Assembly (NCBI GenBank): GCA_015068525.1
Contig: SVKJ01000006.1
Location: 1 to 64,000 of the forward strand
Reading direction: 5' to 3'
Length of the DNA stretch: 64,000 nt
Origin: Oscillospiraceae bacterium
GTDB taxonomy: Bacteria; Bacillota; Clostridia; UMGS1840; HGM11507
The stretch's first letter is position 1. Every line of letters begins with the position of its first letter. Both the position numbers and the translations under genes were made by a program. Below are positions 31,828 through 40,677 of the stretch, piece by piece. Under the pieces are notes generated by a model. It was not told where the DNA came from and made no database searches. It was given only the letters and a program-made list of their open reading frames with translations.

Positions 31828-32910
31828 ATGTCTGAGGTAGTGAGTAAAAGAACGGCTATTAAAGAATTACTGGAACTTGCAAAAACCAATAATAAAATAA
31901 CTTTAGGGGAACTTAATGACCGTTTAAGCGAAATTGATTTAAATGTTGAGGACATTGAAAAAATCTACGAAAAGTTAGAAAAAATGGGTGTTGAAATTGT
32001 CAATGACCCTGAGAGTGACAATCCTGAAGATATGGACTTTAAAGAACAGGATGTTGAAGAAATTATTCTTCAGGACGGTGTTGGCATTGATGACCATGTC
32101 CGTATGTACTTAAAAGAAATAGGTAAAGTACCTCTTTTGTCAATGGAAGAAGAGATTATGTATGCTCAGCGTATGGCAGAAGGTGATGAAACTGCTAAGC
32201 AGATGCTTGCAGAAGCAAATTTAAGACTTGTTGTATCCATTGCTAAAAGGTATGTTGGAAGAGGTATGTTGTTTTTAGACTTAATTCAGGAAGGGAATTT
32301 AGGTCTGATTAAAGCGGTTGAAAAGTTTGATTTTACAAAAGGATTTAAATTTTCTACTTATGCTACATGGTGGATAAGGCAGGCGATTACAAGAGCTATT
32401 GCTGACCAGGCAAGAACTATAAGAATTCCTGTTCATATGGTAGAAACAATTAATAAACTTTTAAGAGTTTCAAGACAACTGTTACAGGAACTTGGCAGAG
32501 ATCCAACTCCTGAAGAACTTTCAAAAGAACTTAATATGTCGGTTGAAAAGGTAAGAGAAATCCAGAAAATCAGTCAGGACCCTGTATCTTTGGAAACCCC
32601 TATCGGCGAAGAGGAGGACAGTCACCTTGGCGACTTTATTCAGGACTCAGATGCTCAATCTCCTGCAGATGCCGCAGCATATACCTTGCTTAAAGAACAG
32701 TTCCAGGAAGTTTTAGGAACATTAACACCTAGAGAAGCAAGAGTATTAAAACTCCGTTTCGGTTTGGAAGACGGGCAGATGCGTACTTTGGAAGAAGTAG
32801 GTAAAGAATTTAATGTTACAAGAGAAAGAATAAGGCAGATTGAAGCAAAAGCCTTAAGAAAATTAAGGCATCCATCAAGAAGTAAGAAATTAAAAGACTT
32901 CCTTAATTAG
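31828..32910 (+). CDS. rpoD: Primary sigma factor RpoD/SigA
   Basis: 360 aa. Region 1.1 is at the start (ELLELAKTNNKITLGELNDR), region 1.2 near DHVRMYLKEIGKVPLL, region 2 with NLRLVVSIAKRYVGRGMLFLDLIQEGN and FKFSTYATWWIRQAITRAI (-10 recognition and melting), region 3, and region 4 with LTPREARVLKLRFGLEDG and TLEEVGKEFNVTRERIRQIEAKALRKLRHP (-35 recognition). The length is that of Bacillota SigA. It lies 44 bp after dnaG behind a good GAAAGGAG site. TTGACA/TATAAT promoters elsewhere in the window fit its specificity. Confidence 0.98.
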   Translation: MSEVVSKRTAIKELLELAKTNNKITLGELNDRLSEIDLNVEDIEKIYEKLEKMGVEIVNDPESDNPEDMDFKEQDVEEIILQDGVGIDDHVRMYLKEIGKVPLLSMEEEIMYAQRMAEGDETAKQMLAEANLRLVVSIAKRYVGRGMLFLDLIQEGNLGLIKAVEKFDFTKGFKFSTYATWWIRQAITRAIADQARTIRIPVHMVETINKLLRVSRQLLQELGRDPTPEELSKELNMSVEKVREIQKISQDPVSLETPIGEEEDSHLGDFIQDSDAQSPADAAAYTLLKEQFQEVLGTLTPREARVLKLRFGLEDGQMRTLEEVGKEFNVTRERIRQIEAKALRKLRHPSRSKKLKDFLN

Positions 32911-32913
32911 TTA

Positions 32914-33192
32914 TTAGGCACTCGGGAGTCGAACACCTTATGGTTTAAAATTAGAAATTTCGCTTAATCCTGCAGAAATTCCTGCGAATATACGAAAGTA
33001 TTATCCTTGAAATTTATTTGTCTAAAACAAAATTTCTAAATTTTAAACTCTTCGACCTTAAACGTAGGAAAATTTTTAAGATTTTTAATGCGAAGGACGA
33101 AGTCAGGCTGTCGCCTTACGAGGACGCCAAATTAAAAAGATTAAGATTTAACAAGTTTAAGGCATAAGGGGGTTTGGCTCCCGAGTGCCTAA
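32914..33192. repeat. 279-bp element bounded by 15-bp perfect inverted repeats, internally structured
   Basis: Ends TTAGGCACTCGGGAG (32914-32928) and CTCCCGAGTGCCTAA (33178-33192) match perfectly, and the pairing continues imperfectly (CCTTATG with CATAAGG). Inside are two further long inverted repeats: GTTTAAAATTAGAAATTT (32943-32960) with 33030-33048, and CTTAAAC plus the following AT tract (33057-33089) with 33131-33161. The whole would fold as an outer stem with two arms. It fills the rpoD-metY gap, with no coding potential. It could be a MITE-like element or a structured leader of metY; no SAM riboswitch or T-box motif was recognised. Confidence 0.75.
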
Positions 33193-33211
33193 AGAAAAGA
33201 GGTAATTAAAA

Positions 33212-34477
33212 ATGAAAATAGAAACAAAATGTCTTCATTCCGGTTACAAACCGGGAAATGGTGACCCAAGAGCACTCCCGATATATCAAAGTACAACATT
33301 CACTTTTGATTCAACTGAATATATAGGCGATTTGTTCGACTTTTCAGCGAGCGCTCATTTTTACTCAAGACTTTCCAATCCGACTGTTGCAGCAGTTGAA
33401 GATAAAATTGCCGACTTAGAGGGTGGTATAGGCGCGCTTTTAACATCTTCAGGTCAGGCGGCTACAACTATTTCGCTTCTTAATATATTAAAAAGCGGAG
33501 ACCATTTTATAAGTTCTTCAACCATCTACGGTGGTACATATAATTTATTTAATGTAACTCTAAGAAAACTTGGTATTGATGTTACTTTTGTAGACCCTGA
33601 ACTTCCTATAGAAGAACTTCAGAAAGCGGTTAAACCTAATACAAAAGCAGTTTTTGGTGAAACTATTTCCAATCCTACAATAAATGTTTTGGATATTGAA
33701 AAGTTTGTTAAACTTGCTCATGATAATAATGTACCTTTTATTATCGACAATACTTTCGCAACACCTGTTTTACTAAGACCAATCGAATACGGAGCAGACA
33801 TTGTTATTCACTCAACCACAAAATATATGGACGGCCATGCAATTCAGGTTGGCGGAGCGATTATTGACAGTGGTAATTTCGACTGGAAGAAGAATGGGTT
33901 TACCGAACTTTATGAGCCGGACGAATCATATCACGGACTTATCTATACCGAACATTTCGGTAAAGCAGCATATATAGCAAAAGCAAGGGCACAAATGATG
34001 AGAGATTATGGTATGTGCCAGACTGCAAACGGTGCATTCCTTCTTAACTTAGGGCTTGAAACACTGCCTTTAAGAATGGCTAAACACTGTGAAAACGCAG
34101 AAAAAGTTGCAGAATTTTTTGAAACAAGAAAAGAAATTAAGCATGTGGGCTATCCTACACTTAAAAATGATAAAAATTATGAACTTTATAAAAAATATCT
34201 GCCAAACGGTGCAAGTGGTGTAATTGCGATAATTATTGACGGCGGAAAAGAAAAAGCAGTTAAGTTTATGGATAATCTTAAATTAGCATCAAATGTTGTT
34301 CACGTTGCCGATATACGAACCTGCGTTTTACATCCTGCAAGTGAAACTCACAGACAACTCAGTGACGAACAGTTAAAAGAAGCAGGTATTGATGCAGGTC
34401 TTATAAGAGTTTCTGTAGGTCTTGAAAATATAGATGATATTATAGCCGACTTTAAGCAGGCACTTGATAATATTTAA
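33212..34477 (+). CDS. metY: O-acetylhomoserine sulfhydrylase (aminocarboxypropyltransferase)
   Basis: A 421-aa PLP enzyme of the Cys/Met metabolism family. It joins O-acetylhomoserine with sulfide or methanethiol to give homocysteine or methionine. The catalytic lysine is K204 in HSTTKYMDGH; TSSGQAATTIS (about 78-88) is the phosphate-binding loop and IIDNTFATPVLLRP carries the PLP-ring aspartate. The length (about 420, longer than cystathionine gamma-synthase) and SNPTVAAVEDKIADLEGG favour MetY. AAAGAGG precedes the ATG. The 279-bp structured element ends 19 bp upstream. Confidence 0.94.
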   Translation: MKIETKCLHSGYKPGNGDPRALPIYQSTTFTFDSTEYIGDLFDFSASAHFYSRLSNPTVAAVEDKIADLEGGIGALLTSSGQAATTISLLNILKSGDHFISSSTIYGGTYNLFNVTLRKLGIDVTFVDPELPIEELQKAVKPNTKAVFGETISNPTINVLDIEKFVKLAHDNNVPFIIDNTFATPVLLRPIEYGADIVIHSTTKYMDGHAIQVGGAIIDSGNFDWKKNGFTELYEPDESYHGLIYTEHFGKAAYIAKARAQMMRDYGMCQTANGAFLLNLGLETLPLRMAKHCENAEKVAEFFETRKEIKHVGYPTLKNDKNYELYKKYLPNGASGVIAIIIDGGKEKAVKFMDNLKLASNVVHVADIRTCVLHPASETHRQLSDEQLKEAGIDAGLIRVSVGLENIDDIIADFKQALDNI

Positions 34478-34479
34478 TT

Positions 34480-35574
34480 ATGAATACGATTACAAAGGAA
34501 TATACAACTTTGCCCGAAAAAAATACGGGCAGAGTTGTATATCTTGATATTTTAAAAACTATAGCCATAATAGGCGTTCTTTTAATACATATTACATCGC
34601 GAGGTTTTTCAAACTTTGAATATTTAAGTTTTGATTATCTTGTATCTTCATTTGTGAATTCAACTGTGCGTTTTAGTGTGCCGATATTTATAATGGTAAG
34701 TGGAACGCTCTTTTTAAACGAAAAAAAGGAAATCTCCGTAAAAAAGATGTATTCAAAATATATCTTGAGGATTGTACTTACTCTTATATTTTTTGCGTGT
34801 GCTTACGAGATTTTTGATATTATGGCAGGCTATTTTTCAAAAGGAGTTTTTGAAGAAGCACAAATCAGAAAAGGGATAGAAAATCTTCTTACCTTAAACA
34901 CTCATTTCCATTTGTATTATCTTTATATAATAGTTATTATATATATGTTGGTACCTCTTTTGAAAGTGTTTTTAAAATCGGCAACAAGAAGAAATTTTGA
35001 GTATCTTTTAGGATTTTTATATTTATTTGCAATACTGTTACCATTTTTAAAGTCAATATTGCCATTTGATGTTATAGGAAAGGGTATGACGGGGCAGTAT
35101 ATGATAAATCTTACTTATGGAATGCTTTTTTATTTTCTTTTAGGACATTATTTTAATAAATATACTTTAACCAAAAAGACGCAAAATATAATAATTGTAA
35201 TGGCGATTACAGCGGCAGTTGTGACATTTTTAACGACAACTTTCGAAACGAAAATTCACGGTCAGTTTACGGGAAGATATATAGAGGCGATGACTGTAAA
35301 TGTAAGTCTTATGGCTGCAGGACTTTTTATATTTATAAAAAGAATTTCACATTATGTAAGGAATGATAAAATTTTTTCTTTAGTTTCCAATGCAAGTTTT
35401 ACGATATACCTTGTGCATGATTTTTATAATATAATTTTAGATAAACTTGGTCTTAATCTTAACGCAGTTTCGACTCTTCTTTCAATACCATTATTACTTT
35501 TATTGGTGTCTGGCTTATCTTTTATAACTTATCTTATTTTAAGAAAAATACCTTTTTTAAATAAACTTTTGTAA
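34480..35574 (+). CDS. Membrane acyltransferase, acyltransferase-3 family
   Basis: 364 aa with about ten transmembrane segments. The opening RVVYLDILKTIAIIGVLLIH with a histidine in TM1, and RFSVPIFIMVSGTLF shortly after, are the signature of acyltransferase-3 (OafA/WecH-like) proteins, which acetylate sugars or cell wall components at the membrane. It begins 2 bp after the metY stop, so the genes may be co-transcribed, though no metabolic link is obvious. The exact substrate cannot be deduced. Confidence 0.88.
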   Translation: MNTITKEYTTLPEKNTGRVVYLDILKTIAIIGVLLIHITSRGFSNFEYLSFDYLVSSFVNSTVRFSVPIFIMVSGTLFLNEKKEISVKKMYSKYILRIVLTLIFFACAYEIFDIMAGYFSKGVFEEAQIRKGIENLLTLNTHFHLYYLYIIVIIYMLVPLLKVFLKSATRRNFEYLLGFLYLFAILLPFLKSILPFDVIGKGMTGQYMINLTYGMLFYFLLGHYFNKYTLTKKTQNIIIVMAITAAVVTFLTTTFETKIHGQFTGRYIEAMTVNVSLMAAGLFIFIKRISHYVRNDKIFSLVSNASFTIYLVHDFYNIILDKLGLNLNAVSTLLSIPLLLLLVSGLSFITYLILRKIPFLNKLL

Positions 35575-35588
35575 AACGGAGAAAAACA

Positions 35589-36455
35589 ATGGGGAAAACT
35601 TATGTACTTTATAATCCTCTTTCCAATAATAAAAGGGGAATGGAACTTGCAAAAACCGTAAAAGATATTATTACGGATGACGAGTTTGAGTTTTTAAATA
35701 TTTTAAATATTGAAAATTTAAAATCATTTATTAATGAAACGGATGAAAATGAAAAGGTTATTATTGCAGGCGGAGATGGAACATTAAATTATTTTTTAAA
35801 CTGTTATGATGAGTTTGAGAAAAATGTATATTTTTATCCCTGTGGCAACGGAAATGACTTTGCCAGGGATATCGGATATTTAAATAAACTTATTCTTCTT
35901 AATGAACATATAAATAAAATTCCGTATTGTTTCATAAACGGCGAAAAAAGGAAGTACATAAACGGAGTCGGAATAGGGATAGATGGTTATGTGTGTGCTA
36001 AAGTTAATGAAAAACGCTTTGATAAAGAAGATGCAAGTTATATAAAAGTTGCATTAAAGGGAATATTTTCTGACTATAAAAGGTCAAATGCAACCGTATG
36101 GGTAGATGATAAAAAGTACAAATTTAATGATGTGTGGTTTTTATGTGCTATGAAAGGCAGATACTGCGGCGGTGGATTTATGATGACGCCAAAACAGGAT
36201 AGGATGAGCGACAAAGGAGAGATATCTCTGCTTGTAGTTCATAATGCACCTATACCTAAAATTCTTCTTGCTTTCCTGCTTGTCTTTAAAGGTAAACACA
36301 CGATTCTTAAAAAAAGCGTGTCAATCTTAACAGGCAATAGTATTAAAGCAGAGTTTGATACTCCGTCATATATGCAACTTGACGGCGAATCATATACCGA
36401 TATATCAAAATTAGAGATTAAAACAGATACGAAAAAGAAAGCACTAATTATATAA
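35589..36455 (+). CDS. Lipid kinase of the diacylglycerol kinase (DagK/YegS) family
   Basis: A 288-aa cytoplasmic lipid kinase. The N-terminal catalytic domain has VIIAGGDGTLNYFLN (about 58-72, the GGDGT nucleotide-binding motif) and the CGNGNDFARDI stretch (about 89); the C-terminal domain contains CGGGFMMTPKQDRMSDKGE. Members phosphorylate diacylglycerol or related lipids for phospholipid recycling. It lies 14 bp after the acyltransferase with a GGAG site and is followed by a strong terminator, so metY, the acyltransferase and this gene may form one transcript. Confidence 0.9.
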   Translation: MGKTYVLYNPLSNNKRGMELAKTVKDIITDDEFEFLNILNIENLKSFINETDENEKVIIAGGDGTLNYFLNCYDEFEKNVYFYPCGNGNDFARDIGYLNKLILLNEHINKIPYCFINGEKRKYINGVGIGIDGYVCAKVNEKRFDKEDASYIKVALKGIFSDYKRSNATVWVDDKKYKFNDVWFLCAMKGRYCGGGFMMTPKQDRMSDKGEISLLVVHNAPIPKILLAFLLVFKGKHTILKKSVSILTGNSIKAEFDTPSYMQLDGESYTDISKLEIKTDTKKKALII

Positions 36456-36493
36456 GAGGGTGTTTAAAAACTCATTTTTAAACACCCTCTTTT
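36455..36493 (+). terminator. Strong terminator after the lipid kinase gene
   Basis: A 16-bp perfect stem, AGAGGGTGTTTAAAAA (36455-36470) and TTTTTAAACACCCTCT (36475-36490), with a CTCA loop and following T residues. Confidence 0.95.
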
Positions 36494-36620
36494 AGGGGAT
36501 AGGAAAAAAGTTTCAGAATGGACGAATTTAACCAAAATCCTTGATTTTGGGTCACCCGAAGGCGTACTAAGTACGTCGAGTGAATCATAAAAGATAATTT
36601 GACTCTATTATTTTTTATAA
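36494..36620. repeat. Non-coding stretch with two small inverted repeats
   Basis: Contains CCAAAATC (36532-36539) with GATTTTGG (36543-36550), and a second dyad around GTACTAAGTAC (36564-36574). No gene is seen. It looks like an intergenic repeat remnant between the lipid kinase terminator and the Fe-S pseudogene. Confidence 0.45.
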
Positions 36621-37139
36621 AAATCTTTACCTTTGTCTTGTTTTATTGAAGATTGCGGATATTAGGCTGTTGCTCATTATCCAGCCGTACCTGAAGGAAA
36701 TGGTACAACAAGAAAACCTGTAGGCAAAGGTAAACTACCTCCTGATATTGTGTGCAGTATCCGTGTAATCGCTGCAGGATGCGGTCTTGGAGAAATAGGT
36801 TGATCAAAAGTATTTCTTACTAAAAAATATGGTCCAAGGGTTCGTCTTGGTTTGACTTTTACTGATTGTGAACTTGAACCGGATCCGATTTTAGATACAG
36901 GCACTCTTTGTCTTCACTGTGGTGCATGCGCCAGAGGATGTATCCGCTCCTGTATGGATGTGCTTGAAAGATCAGGAAGAATTGAACAGACTTTCCATAA
37001 CAAGTATTTCAAGAAGGACAGATGGAAACTGCCTCTTCATCCTGAAAACATATCACGAGGTGTTAACCCTTACAGAGAAGAATATCTTGATAAACATTAC
37101 CCCGGAATTCGTGAAAATGAGTACGAAAAGAAAGTATAA
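36621..37139 (+). pseudogene. Decayed Fe-S protein related to the QueG/double-cluster reductase group
   Basis: A single frame reads through two stop codons: TAG at 36663-36665 and TGA at 36801-36803. The translated pieces make a coherent protein tail: FIEDCGY, stop, AVAHYPAVPEGNGTTRKPVG, then VIAAGCGLGEIG, stop, SKVFLTKKYGPRVRLG, and a [4Fe-4S] motif CLHCGACARGC near 36918. GLGEIG-x-S...TxxxGPRxR followed by a ferredoxin motif is typical of the epoxyqueuosine-reductase-like iron-sulfur family. The N-terminal part and start are gone. The 3' third is open from 36852 to the stop, but that methionine is internal to the domain. I call a dead gene fragment. Confidence 0.8.
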
Positions 37140-37165
37140 TAGTAAAATTAGTTTTTAAAACTTGT

Positions 37166-37204
37166 AATACCCCTGAGAGTGACTTTGTTCTCAGGGGTAT
37201 TTTG
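37166..37204 (+). terminator. Terminator downstream of the Fe-S pseudogene
   Basis: AATACCCCTGAGA (37166-37178) pairs with TCTCAGGGGTATT (37189-37201), followed by TTT. The 225 bp from here to the ATPase gene at 37431 are AT-rich, with AGGAATG before the start but no certain promoter. Confidence 0.9.
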
Positions 37205-37430
37205 AGCATAAATGTTATAAAAAAAGACAAAATACGAAAGTTTGTTGAAAATAAACAAACAAATTGCAAAATGTTTGTAATAATTAACAACAAAAAAACT
37301 TTCTCTTTTAATTTATAGGCAAAATGTATAATGAATTTAAAAAAAGTTTGTAAGATAATTCAATAGAAATATTTTTTTCGTTGTGGTATTATAGTATTGT
37401 AATTATTTTAATATTTGGAGGAATGTAAAC

Positions 37431-38540
37431 ATGGCTAGTTTATCACTAAGAAACGTTACAAAAAAATACACTGATGGTGTTACAGCTGTTTCTAATTTTA
37501 ATCTTGAAATTGAAGATAGAGAATTTATAATTCTTGTTGGTCCATCAGGATGCGGTAAATCAACAACTCTAAGAATGATTGCAGGCTTAGAAGAAATTTC
37601 TGACGGGGAAGTATACATAGGCGACAAACTTGTTAACACTGTTGCCCCTAAAGACAGAGATATAGCGATGGTTTTCCAGAGTTATGCTCTTTATCCTCAT
37701 ATGACTGTTTTTGACAATATGGCATTCAGCTTAAAATTAAAGAAACTTCCAAAAGCAGAAATCAAAGCAAAAGTTGCTGAAGCAGCTAAAATTCTTGATA
37801 TTGAACACTTATTACAAAGAAAACCTAAAGCATTATCAGGCGGTCAGAGACAGAGAGTTGCATTAGGTCGTGCTATCGTTCGTAACCCTAAAGTATTCCT
37901 TATGGACGAACCTCTATCAAACCTTGATGCTAAATTAAGAGTTCAGATGAGAACTGAAATTTCTAAACTTCATCAGAAACTTGATACAACATTTATCTAC
38001 GTTACTCATGACCAGACTGAAGCGATGACAATGGGTACAAGAATTGTTGTTATGAAAGATGGTATTGTTCAACAGGTTGATACTCCTCAAAATCTTTATG
38101 ATACACCAAACAATCTGTTTGTTGCAGGATTTATCGGAAGCCCTCAAATGAACTTTATCGATTCTAAATTAGAAAAGAAAGACGATGGCTACTATGTAGT
38201 ATTCGGTTCTAACTCAGTTAAAATTCCTGAAGGTAAAGTTGTTGAAGGTCTTGATGAATATATCGGCAAAGAAATCGTTTTAGGTATCAGACCTGAAAAT
38301 CTTCACGATGAAGATGCATTTATCAATATGTCACCTGACAGTTGTATTGATATGTTAGTTGAAGTTGCTGAATTTATGGGTTCTGAAAGATTCTTATATC
38401 TTGACTATGAAGGTAATAAATTTACTGCAAGAGTTAACCCAAGAAGTACAGCTCAACCTCAACAGGTTATCAAAGTTGCTCTTGATCTTAACAAAATTCA
38501 CTTATTTGATAAAGAAACTGAAAAAGCAATTCTTAACTAA
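37431..38540 (+). CDS. msmX: ABC transporter ATP-binding protein, MsmX/UgpC type
   Basis: A 369-aa sugar-import ATPase. Walker A GPSGCGKST (about 38-46), Q-loop VFQSYALYPHMTV, signature LSGGQRQRVALGRAI (about 136), Walker B VFLMDEPLSNLD, then an H-loop (THDQTEAMTMG) and a C-terminal MalK-like OB/TOBE domain (about 240-369). Such solitary multitask ATPases energise several carbohydrate importers in Bacillota. It is monocistronic with a terminator at both sides. Codon use is strongly biased, suggesting high expression. It is the natural ATPase for the substrate-binding lipoprotein encoded at 44098, but the permeases are not in the window. Confidence 0.95.
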   Translation: MASLSLRNVTKKYTDGVTAVSNFNLEIEDREFIILVGPSGCGKSTTLRMIAGLEEISDGEVYIGDKLVNTVAPKDRDIAMVFQSYALYPHMTVFDNMAFSLKLKKLPKAEIKAKVAEAAKILDIEHLLQRKPKALSGGQRQRVALGRAIVRNPKVFLMDEPLSNLDAKLRVQMRTEISKLHQKLDTTFIYVTHDQTEAMTMGTRIVVMKDGIVQQVDTPQNLYDTPNNLFVAGFIGSPQMNFIDSKLEKKDDGYYVVFGSNSVKIPEGKVVEGLDEYIGKEIVLGIRPENLHDEDAFINMSPDSCIDMLVEVAEFMGSERFLYLDYEGNKFTARVNPRSTAQPQQVIKVALDLNKIHLFDKETEKAILN

Positions 38541-38551
38541 TATGTATTATA

Positions 38552-38580
38552 AAAAACCAACAGTTAAACTGTTGGTTTTT
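38552..38580 (+). terminator. Terminator after the ABC ATPase gene
   Basis: A 14-bp stem, AAAAACCAACAGTT (38552-38565) and AACTGTTGGTTTTT (38567-38580), with a one-base centre. Confidence 0.93.
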
Positions 38581-38647
38581 TGTATATATAAATCCCCTTA
38601 GGGCAATAATTTAATTATAAAATGAATTTGCACTTAGGAGGAAATCT

Positions 38648-39418
38648 ATGCTTCATAAAGTTGAAATCTGCGGAGTAAATACATCTTCACTTCCCGTTTT
38701 AAAAAGGGAGGAAAAGCAAAAGTTGATGTTAAGAATTAAAGAGGGAGATAAATTAGCAAGAGAAGAGTTCGTTAATGGCAATTTAAGGCTTGTTTTAAGT
38801 GTAATTCAAAGGTTTTCACAAAGAGGCGAATATATGGACGATTTGTTCCAGATAGGTTGTATAGGTCTTATAAAAGCCATTGACAATTTTGATTTAAGCC
38901 AGAATGTTCAGTTTTCTACTTATGCAGTTCCAATGATAATAGGAGAGGTAAGGCGATATTTAAGGGATAATAATTCTATAAGAGTAAGCAGAAGTCTTAA
39001 GGATATAGCATACAGAGCCCTGAATGTTAAAGAACAACTTATAAATAAAAATCAAAAGGAGCCAACAATTGATGAGATTGCAAAAGAAATGGAAATGAAA
39101 AAAGAGGAAGTTGTTTTTGCATTAGAATCAATTGTTGAGCCTATGAGTTTATTTGAGCCTGTTTATAACGATAGCGGAGATGCAGTTTTTGTAATGGATC
39201 AGGTAAAAGACGAAAAGAATTCTGACACTAACTGGATAGAAGAAATTGCACTTAATGAGGCAATGTCAAGGCTTTCGGAAAGAGAAAAGAAAGTTCTTGA
39301 TTTAAGATTTTTTCAGGGAAGAACGCAGATGGAGGTCGCAGAAGAAATAGATATTTCTCAGGCACAGGTTTCTCGAATTGAAAAGAGTGCTATAGACCAT
39401 ATGAGAAAATATATTTGA
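38648..39418 (+). CDS. sigG: Sporulation sigma factor SigG
   Basis: 256 aa. The opening HKVEICGVNTSSLPVLKREE is the SigG hallmark (KVEICGV), distinguishing it from SigF. Region 2 reads NGNLRLVLSVIQRFSQRGEYMDDLFQIGCIGL and FSTYAVPMIIGEVRRYLRD; region 4 ends with TQMEVAEEIDISQAQVSRIE. It directs late forespore transcription. AGGAGG precedes the ATG. It is monocistronic here, not part of a spoIIG cluster. This gene is the best evidence in the window that the organism descends from, or is, a spore former. Confidence 0.95.
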   Translation: MLHKVEICGVNTSSLPVLKREEKQKLMLRIKEGDKLAREEFVNGNLRLVLSVIQRFSQRGEYMDDLFQIGCIGLIKAIDNFDLSQNVQFSTYAVPMIIGEVRRYLRDNNSIRVSRSLKDIAYRALNVKEQLINKNQKEPTIDEIAKEMEMKKEEVVFALESIVEPMSLFEPVYNDSGDAVFVMDQVKDEKNSDTNWIEEIALNEAMSRLSEREKKVLDLRFFQGRTQMEVAEEIDISQAQVSRIEKSAIDHMRKYI

Positions 39419-39429
39419 ATAAGAACCTC

Positions 39430-39618
39430 CCGAAAATCTTAAGCCTTTGGCTTTTAGAATTTCGTGAGGTTCTTATTGTGAATTAACACAACAAGGTTCT
39501 CCGAAAATCTTAAGCCTTTGGCTTTTAGAATTTCGTGAGGTTCTTATTGTGAATTAACACAACAAGGTTCTCCGAAAATCTTAAGCCTTTGGCTTTTAGA
39601 ATTTCGTGAGGTTCTTAT
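39430..39618. repeat. 71-bp tandem repeat, about 2.7 copies, hairpin-bearing
   Basis: Units begin with CCGAAAATCTTAAGCC at 39430, 39501 and 39572 (period 71) and are identical over that length. Each unit ends with AATTTCGTGAGGTTCTTATT, and the arms AAGAACCTC at 39421 and GAGGTTCTT nearby make a terminator-like stem at the left edge. Each unit also has AAGCCTTTGGCTT as a local hairpin. It lies between the convergent sigG and araC-type genes, so it could act as a multi-copy terminator. Confidence 0.9.
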
Positions 39619-39632
39619 TACAATTATATATG

Positions 39633-40490
39633 TTATTTTTCTTTCCTAAGCAAAGTAACAGGTGAAATACCATAATATTCTTTATAAACTTTTGAAAAAT
39701 ATGCAGGATCAGGAATGCCGACAAGTTCTGCAACATCTTTTACACTGTAAATATTGCTTGAAAGCAGTGCCTCAGCACGTTCCATTCTGATTTTTTTAAT
39801 GTAATCAACAGGGGACAGGCCTGTTGTTCTTTTAAAGTATCTTCTGAAAGTTGATTCGCTTAAATTATAAGAATATGCAATATCAGGGATAGATAAATTC
39901 TTATTGTAATTTTCTTCAATATACATAAGCGAACTGTAAATTTCGTCAAAAATTTCAGGACTGTGTCCAATGTTTCTCATGTCGTTGCTTATATCTGACA
40001 ACATTGAATAAAACAATCCCTTTATTTTCATAGTAGGTTTATTTTCAAATAGGGAAAGAGTGTTAATCTTATCAAAAAATTCGTGATATTTTCTATTGTC
40101 AACAGGAAGTTTTATTATACTGTCACTAAGAATAAACTCATTTCCCAAAGAATCAAAAATCAAGAAATCTATAAGGTATGAGTTTATTCCGTTTTTGTAA
40201 CATTTACTGTGTGGAATAAATACAGTATCATATTTTAAATTTTTAGGAATATATAAAATATCTCCTCTTTTTATTTCGATAGCCGTTCCATCTTTAAGAT
40301 AGTGAGTCCCCGAAATATCAAGATAATACATAAGACCATTATCTAACCTGCTGTGTTTTAAGATGTTTTTATTATCTATATATCCCCATAAACATTTTGT
40401 TCTCTCGATTTCACAGGTGTATTCCATATCATATAATTTTTCAAAACCTATTATTTCCAATATTTTCAACTCCCTTGAAAGAAAAATCAA
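39633..40490 (-). CDS. AraC-family transcriptional regulator of the polysaccharide locus
   Basis: 285 aa. The N-terminal part (about 1-170) is a cupin-like sensor region (GLMYYLDISGTHYLKDGTAIEIKRGDILYIPKNLK). The C-terminal part (about 185-285) is a double-HTH AraC domain with YIEENYNKNLSIPDIAYSYN, LSESTFRRYFKRTTGLSPVD, YIKKIRMERAEALL and GIPDPAYFSKVYKEYYGISP. It is divergent from the first heparinase gene. Direct repeats typical of AraC targets occur in that intergenic region and again upstream of the second heparinase gene, so it is probably a substrate-responsive activator of the degradation locus. Ligand unknown. Confidence 0.93.
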   Translation of the reverse strand: MIFLSRELKILEIIGFEKLYDMEYTCEIERTKCLWGYIDNKNILKHSRLDNGLMYYLDISGTHYLKDGTAIEIKRGDILYIPKNLKYDTVFIPHSKCYKNGINSYLIDFLIFDSLGNEFILSDSIIKLPVDNRKYHEFFDKINTLSLFENKPTMKIKGLFYSMLSDISNDMRNIGHSPEIFDEIYSSLMYIEENYNKNLSIPDIAYSYNLSESTFRRYFKRTTGLSPVDYIKKIRMERAEALLSSNIYSVKDVAELVGIPDPAYFSKVYKEYYGISPVTLLRKEK

Positions 40491-40560
40491 TGTTTCAATT
40501 TGATATTAACATAGTTTTTCTTAATATACAAGAGTTTTTTTATTTTGAATTTTTTTGCTT

Positions 40561-40629
40561 TGACCGAATAACACAAGTATTTTAATCGGATAATTCATTC
40601 TATAGAGTTTAAATGTATGGTAGTATAAA
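40561..40629 (+). promoter_or_regulatory. Predicted AraC binding site and promoter of heparinase gene 1
   Basis: TGACCGAATAACACAA (40561-40576) is followed by TCGGATAATTCATTC (40586-40600). The half-sites CCGAATAA (40564) and TCGGATAA (40586) are a direct repeat exactly 22 bp apart. A -10-like TATAAA follows at 40624. The same arrangement occurs at 45787. Confidence 0.75.
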
Positions 40630-40677
40630 GAAGGAAAGATTTAATTATATTTTAAATTATCTTATGGGAGATGAAGT

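Noticed and set aside
32914..33192. SAM riboswitch or T-box before metY
   Set aside because: None of the conserved SAM-I core or T-box sequence was found; the symmetry is that of nested inverted repeats.
36801..36803. In-frame TGA as a selenocysteine or reassigned codon
   Set aside because: A second in-frame stop (TAG at 36663) and a missing N-terminus show general decay, and other genes here end in TGA normally.
39421..39620. CRISPR array
   Set aside because: The period is 71 bp with no variable spacers; whole units are identical, and no cas genes are present.
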